A stretch of 64,000 bases of DNA from Cellvibrio sp. KY-GH-1 (lineage in GTDB: Bacteria > Pseudomonadota > Gammaproteobacteria > Pseudomonadales > Cellvibrionaceae). The DNA is taken from the NCBI RefSeq assembly GCF_008806975.1, contig NZ_CP031728.1, positions 5,125,501 to 5,189,500 on the forward strand, in the 5' to 3' direction. Shown here in pieces: positions 1 to 8,161 of this stretch. Positions within the stretch are counted from its first letter, which is position 1. Each line of letters begins with the position of its first letter. The notes beneath the pieces were generated by a model. The model was not told where the DNA came from and ran no database searches. It was given only the letters and a program-made list of their open reading frames with translations. The translations under genes and the position numbers were made by a program.

Positions 1-727
1 CGGCTACTACCAGACGCGAGAACCCTTCGTTAATCCAATCTACCCATTTGAAATCCACCGGACGCTTAACATCCAAGAAGAGGATGATGCGATTGTGATC
101 CGTTTTGTTTTCCGCATGATGAATAAAGGTTTCATCAAACATCACCGCTTCACCATCGCGCCAGGAGTATTTCTGACCGTCTACCGAGATATAGCAATCA
201 TCGGAGTTGGGAGTGATTAGCCCCAGGTGGTAGCGCAGCGAACCCGCGTAAGGGTCGCGGTGTTTACCCAAGCGGGCACCGGGTGGCAGCATGGTAAACA
301 TTGCGCCTTTTACATTAGGCAAGCTGTTAATCAACTCGACGGTCTTGGGGCAGAGTTGCTCCGCTGACTTCAAATTGGCGCCGTACCATTTCAGGTAAAA
401 GCGTTTCCAACCGGTGCGGAAGAAGGAGTTAAAGCCCAAGTCATCCAGGTCGGCCGACGCTTTGATGTGTGCTTCCTTGTTCAGATTGACTGCTTCATCG
501 CGAATTACTTCCCAGTTGTCTTGCAGTATTTTCAGTTCGGGAAACTTGTCTACATCGATATAGGCCGACTGGGTGTCTTTGGAGAAGAAATAAAACAGGC
601 AGTTGATCGGCGCCAGAAAGTTGGAGTGGTCGGTCAGCTTGCGGGTGAACTTATCATGTTGGACAACTCCCCGGTTCTGCACATACAGGGCGGCGAGGAC
701 AAACACGGCGAGAACGATTAATCCCAT
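1..727 (-). CDS. lpxO: LpxO-like lipid A / aspartyl-asparaginyl beta-hydroxylase, 3' part cut by window edge
   Basis: An open frame runs from an ATG at 727 to the left edge (242 codons, no stop), so the C-terminus lies outside the window. It starts with one hydrophobic segment (about residues 2-16), as in membrane-anchored LpxO. The Fe(II)/2-oxoglutarate dioxygenase core follows: a GARLGKHRDPYAGSLRYHLG stretch with the first iron ligands (HRD), a DGEAVMFDETFIHHAEN stretch with the distal His, then the RIILF motif. Known LpxO enzymes 2-hydroxylate the secondary acyl chain of lipid A at the inner membrane and are about 300 residues long, so roughly 80% is present. The match to LpxO is strong. 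An Asp/Asn beta-hydroxylase acting on another substrate is the main alternative. The gene is followed upstream by a 220-bp AT-rich gap with nothing recognised. Confidence 0.85.
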   Translation of the reverse strand, partial: MGLIVLAVFVLAALYVQNRGVVQHDKFTRKLTDHSNFLAPINCLFYFFSKDTQSAYIDVDKFPELKILQDNWEVIRDEAVNLNKEAHIKASADLDDLGFNSFFRTGWKRFYLKWYGANLKSAEQLCPKTVELINSLPNVKGAMFTMLPPGARLGKHRDPYAGSLRYHLGLITPNSDDCYISVDGQKYSWRDGEAVMFDETFIHHAENKTDHNRIILFLDVKRPVDFKWVDWINEGFSRLVVA

Positions 728-949
728 AGGTAAAACTCCCGGTGGTCTTGGACAAGCCGGAACAATACCGATTGGTATGTAAAATTACAAGCTGATTAAT
801 GTCACCTTTTGTAGCAGCTTGTAACAATGTATAGCGAATTCGAATGTATATTTAGGTGACAAGTAACATTTTTGACAATAACTTATAAGAATTTCCTCAA
901 TAAATTTAATGTCTTTGGGTTATGTGTGGTTCAGCCCATACCGATCTGT

Positions 950-1861
950 CTATACTTTGCTCAGGCATTTGAGTGCCGCAGCGGCGGCCGATGTGCGGTT
1001 CTCTACCCCTAACTTTTTGAATATTTGCTCCAGATGCTTGTTAACCGTTCGCGGGCTCATTTCCAGAATCTGGCCAATTTCGCGGTTGGTTTTGCCATTG
1101 GCAATCCACAGTAATACGTCTGCTTCGCGGCCGGTAACCGCAAACTGCTGTTTCAACGCCTGGGTGTCCTGCTCGGGCTCATGGCCTTTATTGAGCCGAA
1201 GCAAGTATTCCTTGCCATCCATTAAGCTGAGAATTTCCAGAGTGAAGGTCTGCAATAGGCCGGTGAGCGTTAGTTGGCGACCAGCGTCCGGTTTATGGCT
1301 GAGCCAATCGCGCAGTTGGTTGCTGGTAGTGTTCAGCAATTGCGTGGATTCGCTAATTGCGCCACCCGTTTTTAGTAATTCATAAACTTGGGGTGTGGCC
1401 CACAATAATTGGCCGCTGGTATCCAGCGTTAATAAATATTGGCCGGCGGAATCCAGTGCGGCGCGCGCACTTTGGGTGATACGAGCATTCGCCAGATGAA
1501 CGCGCATACGCGCAACTAATTCATCGGCTTTAATGGGTTTGGTTATGTAATCAACGCCACCGGCGCCCAGCCCCATCACAATGTGTTCGGTATCGCTCAG
1601 GCCGGTCATAAAAATAATAGGCACATCGGCAAGTTGAGGGTTTTGTTTCAAACGTTTACAGGTTTCAAAGCCATCCATATTGGGCATGATGGCATCCAGC
1701 AAAATAATATCGGGGCGAATATTCTGAGTGATGGTAAGGGCTTGGCTGCCTTCCAGTGCCACTAGCACGGTAAATTTTGCGTCCTCCAACACATCATTCA
1801 GCATGTGGATGCTGTCGAGCGAGTCATCGACAACCAACACAACATTACTGCTACTCATCAT
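950..1861 (-). CDS. LuxR/NarL-type response regulator (REC - PAS-like - HTH)
   Basis: This 303-residue protein has a receiver domain at residues 7-120 with an acidic pair (VDDS), phospho-acceptor Asp at about 56 (LLDAIMP) and Lys at about 108 (TKP). A PAS-like middle region follows (about 125-225), then a C-terminal LuxR/GerE HTH (about 240-303; TGREADVLLWIANGKTNREI). I chose the ATG at 1861, preceded by CGGAG, over an upstream TTG at 1882. It lies 24 nt downstream of the permease-kinase stop on the same strand, so the two are almost certainly cotranscribed and form a two-component pair. By analogy with other transporter-kinase/LuxR pairs (CrbS/CrbR, MxtR/ErdR types) it should act as a transcriptional activator. 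Its targets are inferred to be the nearby amide/urea genes, not shown. Confidence 0.9.
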   Translation of the reverse strand: MMSSSNVVLVVDDSLDSIHMLNDVLEDAKFTVLVALEGSQALTITQNIRPDIILLDAIMPNMDGFETCKRLKQNPQLADVPIIFMTGLSDTEHIVMGLGAGGVDYITKPIKADELVARMRVHLANARITQSARAALDSAGQYLLTLDTSGQLLWATPQVYELLKTGGAISESTQLLNTTSNQLRDWLSHKPDAGRQLTLTGLLQTFTLEILSLMDGKEYLLRLNKGHEPEQDTQALKQQFAVTGREADVLLWIANGKTNREIGQILEMSPRTVNKHLEQIFKKLGVENRTSAAAAALKCLSKV

Positions 1862-1885
1862 AATCGTCTCCGGAAATTCCAATGG

Positions 1886-4800
1886 TCAATAAGGCTCAGT
1901 GGCGGCGCTGTAGTTATCAATCAATTCGAGCAATTTTTCGAATTGAAAATTAGCGCTGTAGCTGGCGAGTTGTTGTAATAGTTCGGTAGCGGCAGCAGGG
2001 TAGATGCCGCTGTTTTGTAGTTGTTGAATTTTTTCGATTAAACCTTTTTTGTGACCGATGGCGGCGAGCCGCGCTAATTCATCCAAATCCGCATCGCTTA
2101 GCGTGCAGGTCTTGTCGCTGGCGATTAAGTTGGATTCTGTCTGCGCGGCTGCGATTGTTTGCTCATAGCACCACGTGAGATTTAACAAGCGGCCAATGTG
2201 ATCCAACAGCAGAGGTACACGCACGGGTTTAATGACGTAAGCATTATGCAAAGGTGCTGCATCTGAATCAGAAAAATCGGAATCCTTCCCTTCGCTGGCA
2301 TCGGCAGACACCATAATAACGGGTTGTTGGAAATGGCTTTCTCGCAGCAATTGCAGCAGCTGCCAGCCGTTCAAGCCGGGCATGGATACGTCCAGCATAA
2401 TTAAATCCGGTGCGGTTTCGTTATCCTGCTGCTGTGCTAACCATTCCATCGCCAGAAGCGGATTGTCTAACTCTGCAATATCAAACCCGAGCGGTGCGAG
2501 TAGCGCGCGCATTAACTGGCGATGGGAAATATCATCGTCCACCAATAGTAAGCGGCGCACCGGTCCTTTGTAGCCATAAATAGTTTGGACAGGAATATTG
2601 AGCGAATCGCCAGCGGGATTGTTGATGCTGGCAAGCATTAAACTGGCTTTAAAAATACTGCCTTTGCCGGGAGTGCTGGAGACGGAAATATCGCCGCCCA
2701 TAATATCGGCGAGCAGGCGCGAGATGGTTAACCCCAGGCCGGTGCCAGTTGCGGTAGAGCCGGGGTTGCGCACTCGCTCAAAGGGGCGAAAAATTCGTTC
2801 AATATTTTCAGCGGCTATGCCTTCACCCGTATCTGACACAGTAAATTCTGCAACCTGACTGCGATAACGAATTTTGAAAGTGACGCTGCCGCTGTGCGTA
2901 TATTTAATAGCGTTGGATAAGAGATTAATTAAAATTTGGCGCAAGCGTTTTTCATCGGTGCGCACCAACTCGGGAAGGCGATCTTTGCACTCGTAAATAA
3001 ATTGCAAGCCTTTGGCTTCCGCTTGCAGGCGAAACATTTGTACTAATTGTTCCAGCAAAATAGCAATCCGCACTTGATCGCGGTGTAGATCCAGTCGGCC
3101 AGCTTCAATTTTGGAAATATCCAATAGGCCTTCAATTAAATCGGCAAGGTGCTCCCCGCTGCGACGAATGACGCTCAGCGCATCGCGTCGGTGCGCTGGC
3201 ATGCTTGGGTCTTTTTCCAATAGTTGCGCGTACCCAAGTACAGCATTGAGTGGCGAGCGCAATTCATGGCTGATACCCGTGAGGTAGCGGCTCTTGGCTT
3301 GATTGGCAGCCTCGGCCTCTTCTTTGGCTGCTTGCAGTGCACGGTCGGTGCGTTCGTGCGCCTCGATCTCTTCCATCAACAAACGCGTCTGACGTTGTGT
3401 TTCTTCCTGCGCGACCAAGCGGCTTTCGTGAGCGAGCACAAATAACCAGCTGACCACACCGGTGACTATAACGAGCAGGAAAAATACTTTCCACAGTGTT
3501 GCTTCCAGCAATGCTGCGGTTTCGGGTGCATCGATCGGTGTTTGGAAATAAATTAACGAGAGTAATATGGCAGATAGGCCGTTAATAACGGCTACCAGAA
3601 TTAAGAAATGGCCGAGGCGCGAATTAATATTGTCGGTAATTGCCGCAGGTAAAAAACGTTTAATAAATTCACCCACTTGCTCGGTGTAATTCGCTCCGGG
3701 TTTACAGTGATCGTTGCAGCGCGCATCCAACGAACAGCAAAGTGAACAGATATGGCCTGCATAGGCAGGGCAATAGGTCATATCCTCAAGTTCAAATTTG
3801 TGTTCGCATATACAACAGGAGAGGCAAGCGTGTTTCGTATCCGCCAGATTTTTTTCAGCAACGAGATTGATCGTCGGGCGTGCGAGGTAATAACGTCCTT
3901 TCGTTGTCCAGGCAATTAAGGGCGCGCACACCAGAGCCACACCGAGTGCAATAAAATGAGAAAGTGCCTGCGAAATATCGCCAAGCAAACCGCTGTGACA
4001 GGCGATGCCGGTTATTGAAGCAATCAGCATTGAACCAACACCAACCGGGTTAATGTCGTACAGGTGCGCGCGTTTAAATTCGATATGCGGCGGACTAAAT
4101 CCTAAGGGTTTGTTGATGACTAAATCCGCTACCAATGAACCTAACCATGCAACCGCAACTATGCCGTAGTAACCCAGCGTTTGTTCAAGCGCGCGATAAA
4201 CCCCCAGTTCCATTAACAGCAACGCGATTGCCACATTAAATACCAGCCATACCACGCGACCCGGGTGGCTATGCGTCAAGCGCGAGAAAAAATTTGACCA
4301 GGCAATGGAGCCGGCGTAAGCGTTGGTGACGTTAATTTTTAGTTGACTGATAATGACAAAAATACCCGCCACAGAAAGCGCCACTTCCGGTGAATTGGCG
4401 ATATAACTAAACGCCACCATATACATACGGGTTGGATCAGCCGCTTCGACGATACCAATGCCGTGATTCAACGCGAGCACCGCCAAAAATGAACCGGCCA
4501 GAATTTTAATGGTGCCGATAATAATCCAGCCGGGCCCACCCGCAATAAGCGCTGCCCACCAGCGCCATTTTTTGTCTGCTTGTGGTGCAGGCATAAACCG
4601 CAAAAAATCGACTTGCTCACCGATTTGTGCAATCAGTGAAAACACCACCGCGGAGGCCGCACCAAATAATAAAATACTCACCCCTTGTGAGCCGTCCGAA
4701 TTTTGCAAACTGCCCGAAAATTCGGTCCAGCTTTCTACTGCACTGGCGTCGGCATAAATAATAAAAACGAAGGGTAGCAGCTGCAGCACAATCCACAGCG

Positions 4801-5338
4801 GTTGGCTCCACAATTGAAAGCGACTGATAAAGGTAATGCCGTGCGTGACGAGCGGAATAATGACCAGTGAACTGATCAGATAACCCCAGACCAGTGGAAT
4901 GCGAAATAATAAATCCAGGGCCATCGCCATGATCGCCGCTTCCAACGCGAAAAATATAAAGGTGAAGGAGGCGTAGATCAGCGACGTGATGGTAGAGCCG
5001 ATATAACCGAAGCCAGCGCCACGGGTAAGCAAATCAATATCGACGCCGTATTTAGCGGCGTAGTAACTAATGGGAATGGCCGTGAGAAAAATAATCAGGC
5101 TAACGGCACAAATAGCGGCAACGGCGTTATTGAATCCGTAATGCAGAGTAATCGCGCCGCCAATTGCTTCCAGTGCGAGAAATGAAATTGCGCCCAATGC
5201 AGTAGTAGCCACCCGTGCCGCGGACCAGCGTCGCGCACTTTTGGCGGTGAAGCGCAATGCATAGTCTTCCAGTGTTTGATTGGCAACCCACTGGTTATAA
5301 TTTCGCCGCACGCGAAAAATATGTTGCTTGGCGGTCAT
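1886..5338 (-). CDS. NCS1 permease-like hybrid sensor histidine kinase
   Basis: 1150 residues. Residues about 1-480 form a multi-membrane-span domain that reads as the nucleobase-cation-symport-1 family (cytosine/purine/allantoin/hydantoin permeases): NYNQWVANQTLEDYALR at the start, GxGFGYIGS in TM3. Residues 505-545 hold ten cysteines plus histidines (CLSCCIC, CSLCC, CNDHC), like a zinc ribbon. Two further membrane spans (about 577-600 and 615-637), a coiled coil, HisKA with His about 691 (SHELRSPLNA), HATPase with N box (LINLLSNAIKYT) and GTGLGL, and a receiver with Asp about 983 (MLDVSMPG) follow. A 100-residue helical tail ends the protein. ATG 5338 has GGGGAA upstream; a longer frame opens only with TTG at 5482. 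The architecture parallels CbrA (SSS permease fused to a kinase). The ligand is not known; urea, an amide or a purine-breakdown product fits the neighbours. Confidence 0.88.
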   Translation of the reverse strand: MTAKQHIFRVRRNYNQWVANQTLEDYALRFTAKSARRWSAARVATTALGAISFLALEAIGGAITLHYGFNNAVAAICAVSLIIFLTAIPISYYAAKYGVDIDLLTRGAGFGYIGSTITSLIYASFTFIFFALEAAIMAMALDLLFRIPLVWGYLISSLVIIPLVTHGITFISRFQLWSQPLWIVLQLLPFVFIIYADASAVESWTEFSGSLQNSDGSQGVSILLFGAASAVVFSLIAQIGEQVDFLRFMPAPQADKKWRWWAALIAGGPGWIIIGTIKILAGSFLAVLALNHGIGIVEAADPTRMYMVAFSYIANSPEVALSVAGIFVIISQLKINVTNAYAGSIAWSNFFSRLTHSHPGRVVWLVFNVAIALLLMELGVYRALEQTLGYYGIVAVAWLGSLVADLVINKPLGFSPPHIEFKRAHLYDINPVGVGSMLIASITGIACHSGLLGDISQALSHFIALGVALVCAPLIAWTTKGRYYLARPTINLVAEKNLADTKHACLSCCICEHKFELEDMTYCPAYAGHICSLCCSLDARCNDHCKPGANYTEQVGEFIKRFLPAAITDNINSRLGHFLILVAVINGLSAILLSLIYFQTPIDAPETAALLEATLWKVFFLLVIVTGVVSWLFVLAHESRLVAQEETQRQTRLLMEEIEAHERTDRALQAAKEEAEAANQAKSRYLTGISHELRSPLNAVLGYAQLLEKDPSMPAHRRDALSVIRRSGEHLADLIEGLLDISKIEAGRLDLHRDQVRIAILLEQLVQMFRLQAEAKGLQFIYECKDRLPELVRTDEKRLRQILINLLSNAIKYTHSGSVTFKIRYRSQVAEFTVSDTGEGIAAENIERIFRPFERVRNPGSTATGTGLGLTISRLLADIMGGDISVSSTPGKGSIFKASLMLASINNPAGDSLNIPVQTIYGYKGPVRRLLLVDDDISHRQLMRALLAPLGFDIAELDNPLLAMEWLAQQQDNETAPDLIMLDVSMPGLNGWQLLQLLRESHFQQPVIMVSADASEGKDSDFSDSDAAPLHNAYVIKPVRVPLLLDHIGRLLNLTWCYEQTIAAAQTESNLIASDKTCTLSDADLDELARLAAIGHKKGLIEKIQQLQNSGIYPAAATELLQQLASYSANFQFEKLLELIDNYSAATEPY

Positions 5339-5753
5339 GGTTTCCCCGTTAAACAGCTGTTCATCCGGGAACGTCTCGTTAGTGAATAAGTGGTCAAATA
5401 AAAATAGGTGCGCTTTTTGTGTGCAACACATTTCTTGCGAGTTTTGTTTTGGTGCGCCTTGCGGAAATTTAAATAGCCGCAATGGCGCAAGCGCTGACGT
5501 TTAAAGTTTCATGCGTTTCTCTAGTCAAGCGTCGTACCAACTTTGCCTGGTAGCCTTGTTCGGCTAGCACTTTCTTCTTTAATTCTTTTGGAAAATACGC
5601 AAATCCACACTCGCTCACTATGCGTTAAATGACGTAGTGCGGTGAGTTATTTATCGAATGGTTTGCCCTGTCCCATCCCTCTAGATTGGGAAGCGTGAAA
5701 TCGCTTCTGGATTCGCCAATCGTAATCACTTGCTAATGACTAGAGGAAAGACC
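5339..5753. other. Divergent regulatory region between permease-kinase and urtA
   Basis: 415 bp without a gene. It separates the minus-strand kinase operon from plus-strand urtA and holds the shared 18-nt motif (5620-5637) and a second conserved block (5644-5661). I searched it for a GG-N10-GC sigma-54 signature on both strands and saw none. No strong sigma-70 hexamer pair was evident. Confidence 0.6.
5620..5661 (+). promoter_or_regulatory. Putative amide/urea regulon motif, copy 1 (upstream of urtA)
   Basis: Core ATGCGTTAAATGACGTAG at 5620-5637, followed 24 nt from its start by GAGTTATTTATCGAATGG (5644-5661). The same two blocks occur at identical spacing upstream of fmdA, and the core recurs upstream of allophanate hydrolase. 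The core begins 134 nt before the urtA ATG. The binding protein is unknown; the adjacent LuxR response regulator is the best guess. Confidence 0.6.
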
Positions 5754-7010
5754 ATGAATATGACCATGCGCAATACCCTGCATTCTGGACGGCCTGCGAA
5801 AGCCGTCAGCACTTGGAAGAAATGCCTGCTTACGCTCGCCGCCTCATTAGCGATAGGCAGCACTCAGGCTGCCGATGTGAATTCAACCGGCTTGGCGGTG
5901 ACGGATACCAGTGTAAAAGTCGGTATCTTGCACTCGGTTACCGGCACCATGGCGATCAGTGAAACCGGATCGGTACAAGCAGAAAAATTAGCGATTGATC
6001 AAATCAACGCGATGGGCGGAGTGCTCGGGCGCAAAATTGAATACATCCAGGAAGACGGTGCGTCCGATTGGCCGACCTTCGCGGAGAAATCAAAAAAATT
6101 ATTGGTGAACGACAAAGTGGCGGCGGTGTTCGGTTGCTGGACTTCTGCATCACGTAAAGCCGTGTTGCCAATTTTTGAACAATACAACGGCATGCTCTAT
6201 TACCCAACTTTCTACGAAGGCCTGGAGCAATCGCCTAACGTCATTTACACCGGCCAAGAAGCTACCCAACAAATTATTGCGGGTATTGACTGGGTAACCA
6301 AAACCAAAGGTGCTAAATCTTTCTACCTGCTGGGTTCAGATTACATTTGGCCGCGTACCTCCAACAAGATTGCGCGCAAGCACATTGAGAAGTTGGGCTT
6401 GAGTGTTGTGGGTGAAGAGTACTACCCACTGGGCCACACCCAATTCAACTCAGTGATCAACAAAATCAAACTGAAAAAACCGGACGTGATTTACGCGATT
6501 GTAGTAGGTGGTTCTAACGTGGCTTTCTACAAACAATTAAAAGCCGCTGGTATTGATATGACCAAAGAGAAACCACTGGTGTTGACCATCTCGGTAACGG
6601 AAGACGAAATCCTCGGTATTGGTGGTGAAAACATGGTAGGTGCTTACGCGTCGATGAAATACTTCCAAAGCTTGCCAAACGACAACAACAAGAAATTTGT
6701 TGCTGACTTCAAAGCTAAATACGGTAAAGACATAGTAATCGGTGACGTAACCCAAGCAGCTTACCTTGGCCCATGGTTGTGGAAAGCCGCGGTGGAAAAA
6801 GCCGGCTCATTTGATATCGATAAAGTGCGTGCTGCATCACCGGGTATCGAGCTGACGACTGCACCTGAAGGTTATGTGAAGATTCACCCGAACCATCACC
6901 TCTGGTCCAAAACCCGTATCGGCCACGCACGTACAGACGGTCAATATGACGTAGTGTTCGAAACCAAAGATTTGATCGAACCGGATCCATTCCCGAAAGG
7001 TTATCAATAA
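5754..7010 (+). CDS. urtA: Urea/short-chain amide ABC transporter substrate-binding protein, copy 1
   Basis: 418 residues, periplasmic type I binding protein of the UrtA/FmdD/AmiC group. A twin-Lys n-region and hydrophobic stretch end in STQA, giving a likely signal-peptide cleavage near residue 39. Family marks include VGILHSVTGTMAISE, the AAVFGCWTSASRKAVLP segment and GGSNVAFYKQLKAAGI. ATG 5754 was chosen because it has AGAGGAAAG just upstream; an earlier TTG at 5730 lacks this. It leads a collinear urtABCDE set and is followed by a perfect hairpin before urtB, suggesting that the binding protein is made in excess. It is a clear paralogue of the protein encoded at 30193-31488. Proximity to formamidase makes formamide/acetamide as well as urea plausible ligands. 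Confidence 0.92.
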   Translation: MNMTMRNTLHSGRPAKAVSTWKKCLLTLAASLAIGSTQAADVNSTGLAVTDTSVKVGILHSVTGTMAISETGSVQAEKLAIDQINAMGGVLGRKIEYIQEDGASDWPTFAEKSKKLLVNDKVAAVFGCWTSASRKAVLPIFEQYNGMLYYPTFYEGLEQSPNVIYTGQEATQQIIAGIDWVTKTKGAKSFYLLGSDYIWPRTSNKIARKHIEKLGLSVVGEEYYPLGHTQFNSVINKIKLKKPDVIYAIVVGGSNVAFYKQLKAAGIDMTKEKPLVLTISVTEDEILGIGGENMVGAYASMKYFQSLPNDNNKKFVADFKAKYGKDIVIGDVTQAAYLGPWLWKAAVEKAGSFDIDKVRAASPGIELTTAPEGYVKIHPNHHLWSKTRIGHARTDGQYDVVFETKDLIEPDPFPKGYQ

Positions 7011-7020
7011 CAACAAAAGC

Positions 7021-7050
7021 ACAACCAGCCTTCGGGCTGGTTGTTAGTTT
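7021..7050 (+). terminator. Intercistronic hairpin after urtA copy 1
   Basis: A perfect 10-bp stem (ACAACCAGCC / GGCTGGTTGT) closed by a TTCG tetraloop begins 11 nt after the urtA stop and is followed by TAGTTT. The weak U-tract suggests partial termination or 3'-end protection of urtA mRNA rather than full stop, since urtB-E have no other evident promoter. Confidence 0.7.
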
Positions 7051-7225
7051 AAAACCGCAATGCTGGGGAGTGAGGAGGATTATTTGTGTTAAAACCCTGT
7101 GCGGCATGGACGCTGATTTGAACCCACAAAGAAGTGTTTACCGCGCGTTTTAAAACAAATAATCCTCTTCGCACCGACGTGCAAATCCAGTAAAGAATTT
7201 TTTAAATCGAGATGAGGATACAGCC

Positions 7226-8152
7226 ATGTTTGCTGAATACAGTACCTCGGAGTTGTTATCGATCTTTGCGATGCAAGGCGTGGCGGGATTGATATTATTT
7301 TCAGTGTTTGTACTTATGGCCCTGGGGCTGGCAATTATTTTCGGCCAAATGGGTGTAATCAATATGGCGCACGGGGAATTTATGATTCTCGGCGCTTACG
7401 TAACTTATTTAACCTCCAATGTGTTTTCGACTTACCTCCCGGATTTTTTCAGCATCTACTTTATTCTCGCGATGGTGCTCGCCTTCATTGTCGCCGGCGC
7501 CCTGGGCGCGTTTGTCGAATGGGCCATGATTCGCCATCTTTATAATCGACCGCTGGACACCTTGCTCGCGACCTGGGGCTTGAGTTTGATCCTGCAACAA
7601 CTGTATCGCACTGTATTTGGTGCGCGCGAAGTAGGGGTGACATTGCCAGATTGGTTAATGGGCTCCTACCAATTGACTGACAGTATCGAATTACCAATTA
7701 ACGGCTTATTCGTCATGAGTCTCGCCATAGGTATTTCACTCGCGGTGGCGATTTTAATGTATCGCTCGCGCTGGGGCACACAAGTACGTGCGGTAGTGCA
7801 AAACCGCGCAATGGCTGGTGCAGTAGGCATTAATACCGCCAAAGTAGACCGAATTACGTTCGCATTGGGTTGCGGTATTGCCGGTGTGGCCGGTAGCGCC
7901 TTCACCATGATCGGTTCAACCGGACCAACCTCGGGACAGTTGTACATAGTAGACACTTTCCTGGTGGTGGTATTCGGCGGTGCATCGAGTTTGCTCGGCA
8001 CAATCGCCTCGGCCTTCAGTATTTCGCAAGCGCAATCCACCATGGAATTTTTCATGAGCGGCTCTATGTCCAAAGTGCTTACGCTCCTGTTTGTTGTGTT
8101 CATTCTGATGTTGCGCCCGCAAGGTTTGTTTACCTTGAAAGTGCGTCGTTAA
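7226..8152 (+). CDS. urtB: Urea/amide ABC transporter permease UrtB, copy 1 (short form)
   Basis: 308 residues, LivH-type permease with about eight membrane spans. The signature region FGQMGVINMAHGEFMILGAYVT and the EAA-like VQNRAMAGAVGI loop are present, as is the GGASSLLGTI segment. ATG 7226 follows GAGGATACAGCC. Unlike copy 2 at 28350 (559 residues), it has no long periplasmic N-terminal domain and resembles the Fmd amide permeases in size. A 215-nt gap with a hairpin separates it from urtA; urtC follows after 9 nt. Confidence 0.9.
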   Translation: MFAEYSTSELLSIFAMQGVAGLILFSVFVLMALGLAIIFGQMGVINMAHGEFMILGAYVTYLTSNVFSTYLPDFFSIYFILAMVLAFIVAGALGAFVEWAMIRHLYNRPLDTLLATWGLSLILQQLYRTVFGAREVGVTLPDWLMGSYQLTDSIELPINGLFVMSLAIGISLAVAILMYRSRWGTQVRAVVQNRAMAGAVGINTAKVDRITFALGCGIAGVAGSAFTMIGSTGPTSGQLYIVDTFLVVVFGGASSLLGTIASAFSISQAQSTMEFFMSGSMSKVLTLLFVVFILMLRPQGLFTLKVRR

Positions 8153-8161
8153 GAGGAGTAG

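Noticed and set aside
909..1385. Long plus-strand frame opposite the response regulator
   Set aside because: It mirrors the REC/HTH gene, has no family resemblance and no ribosome site; likewise the many frames opposite urtB, urtC, uca and the c-di-GMP genes.
5339..5482. Longer start (TTG) of the permease-kinase
   Set aside because: No ribosome site, and the added residues do not resemble NCS1 N-termini; ATG 5338 has GGGGAA upstream and begins as the family does.
5483..5753. Sigma-54 promoter for urtA copy 1
   Set aside because: No GG-N10-GC pair with acceptable flanks on either strand, unlike upstream of atzF.
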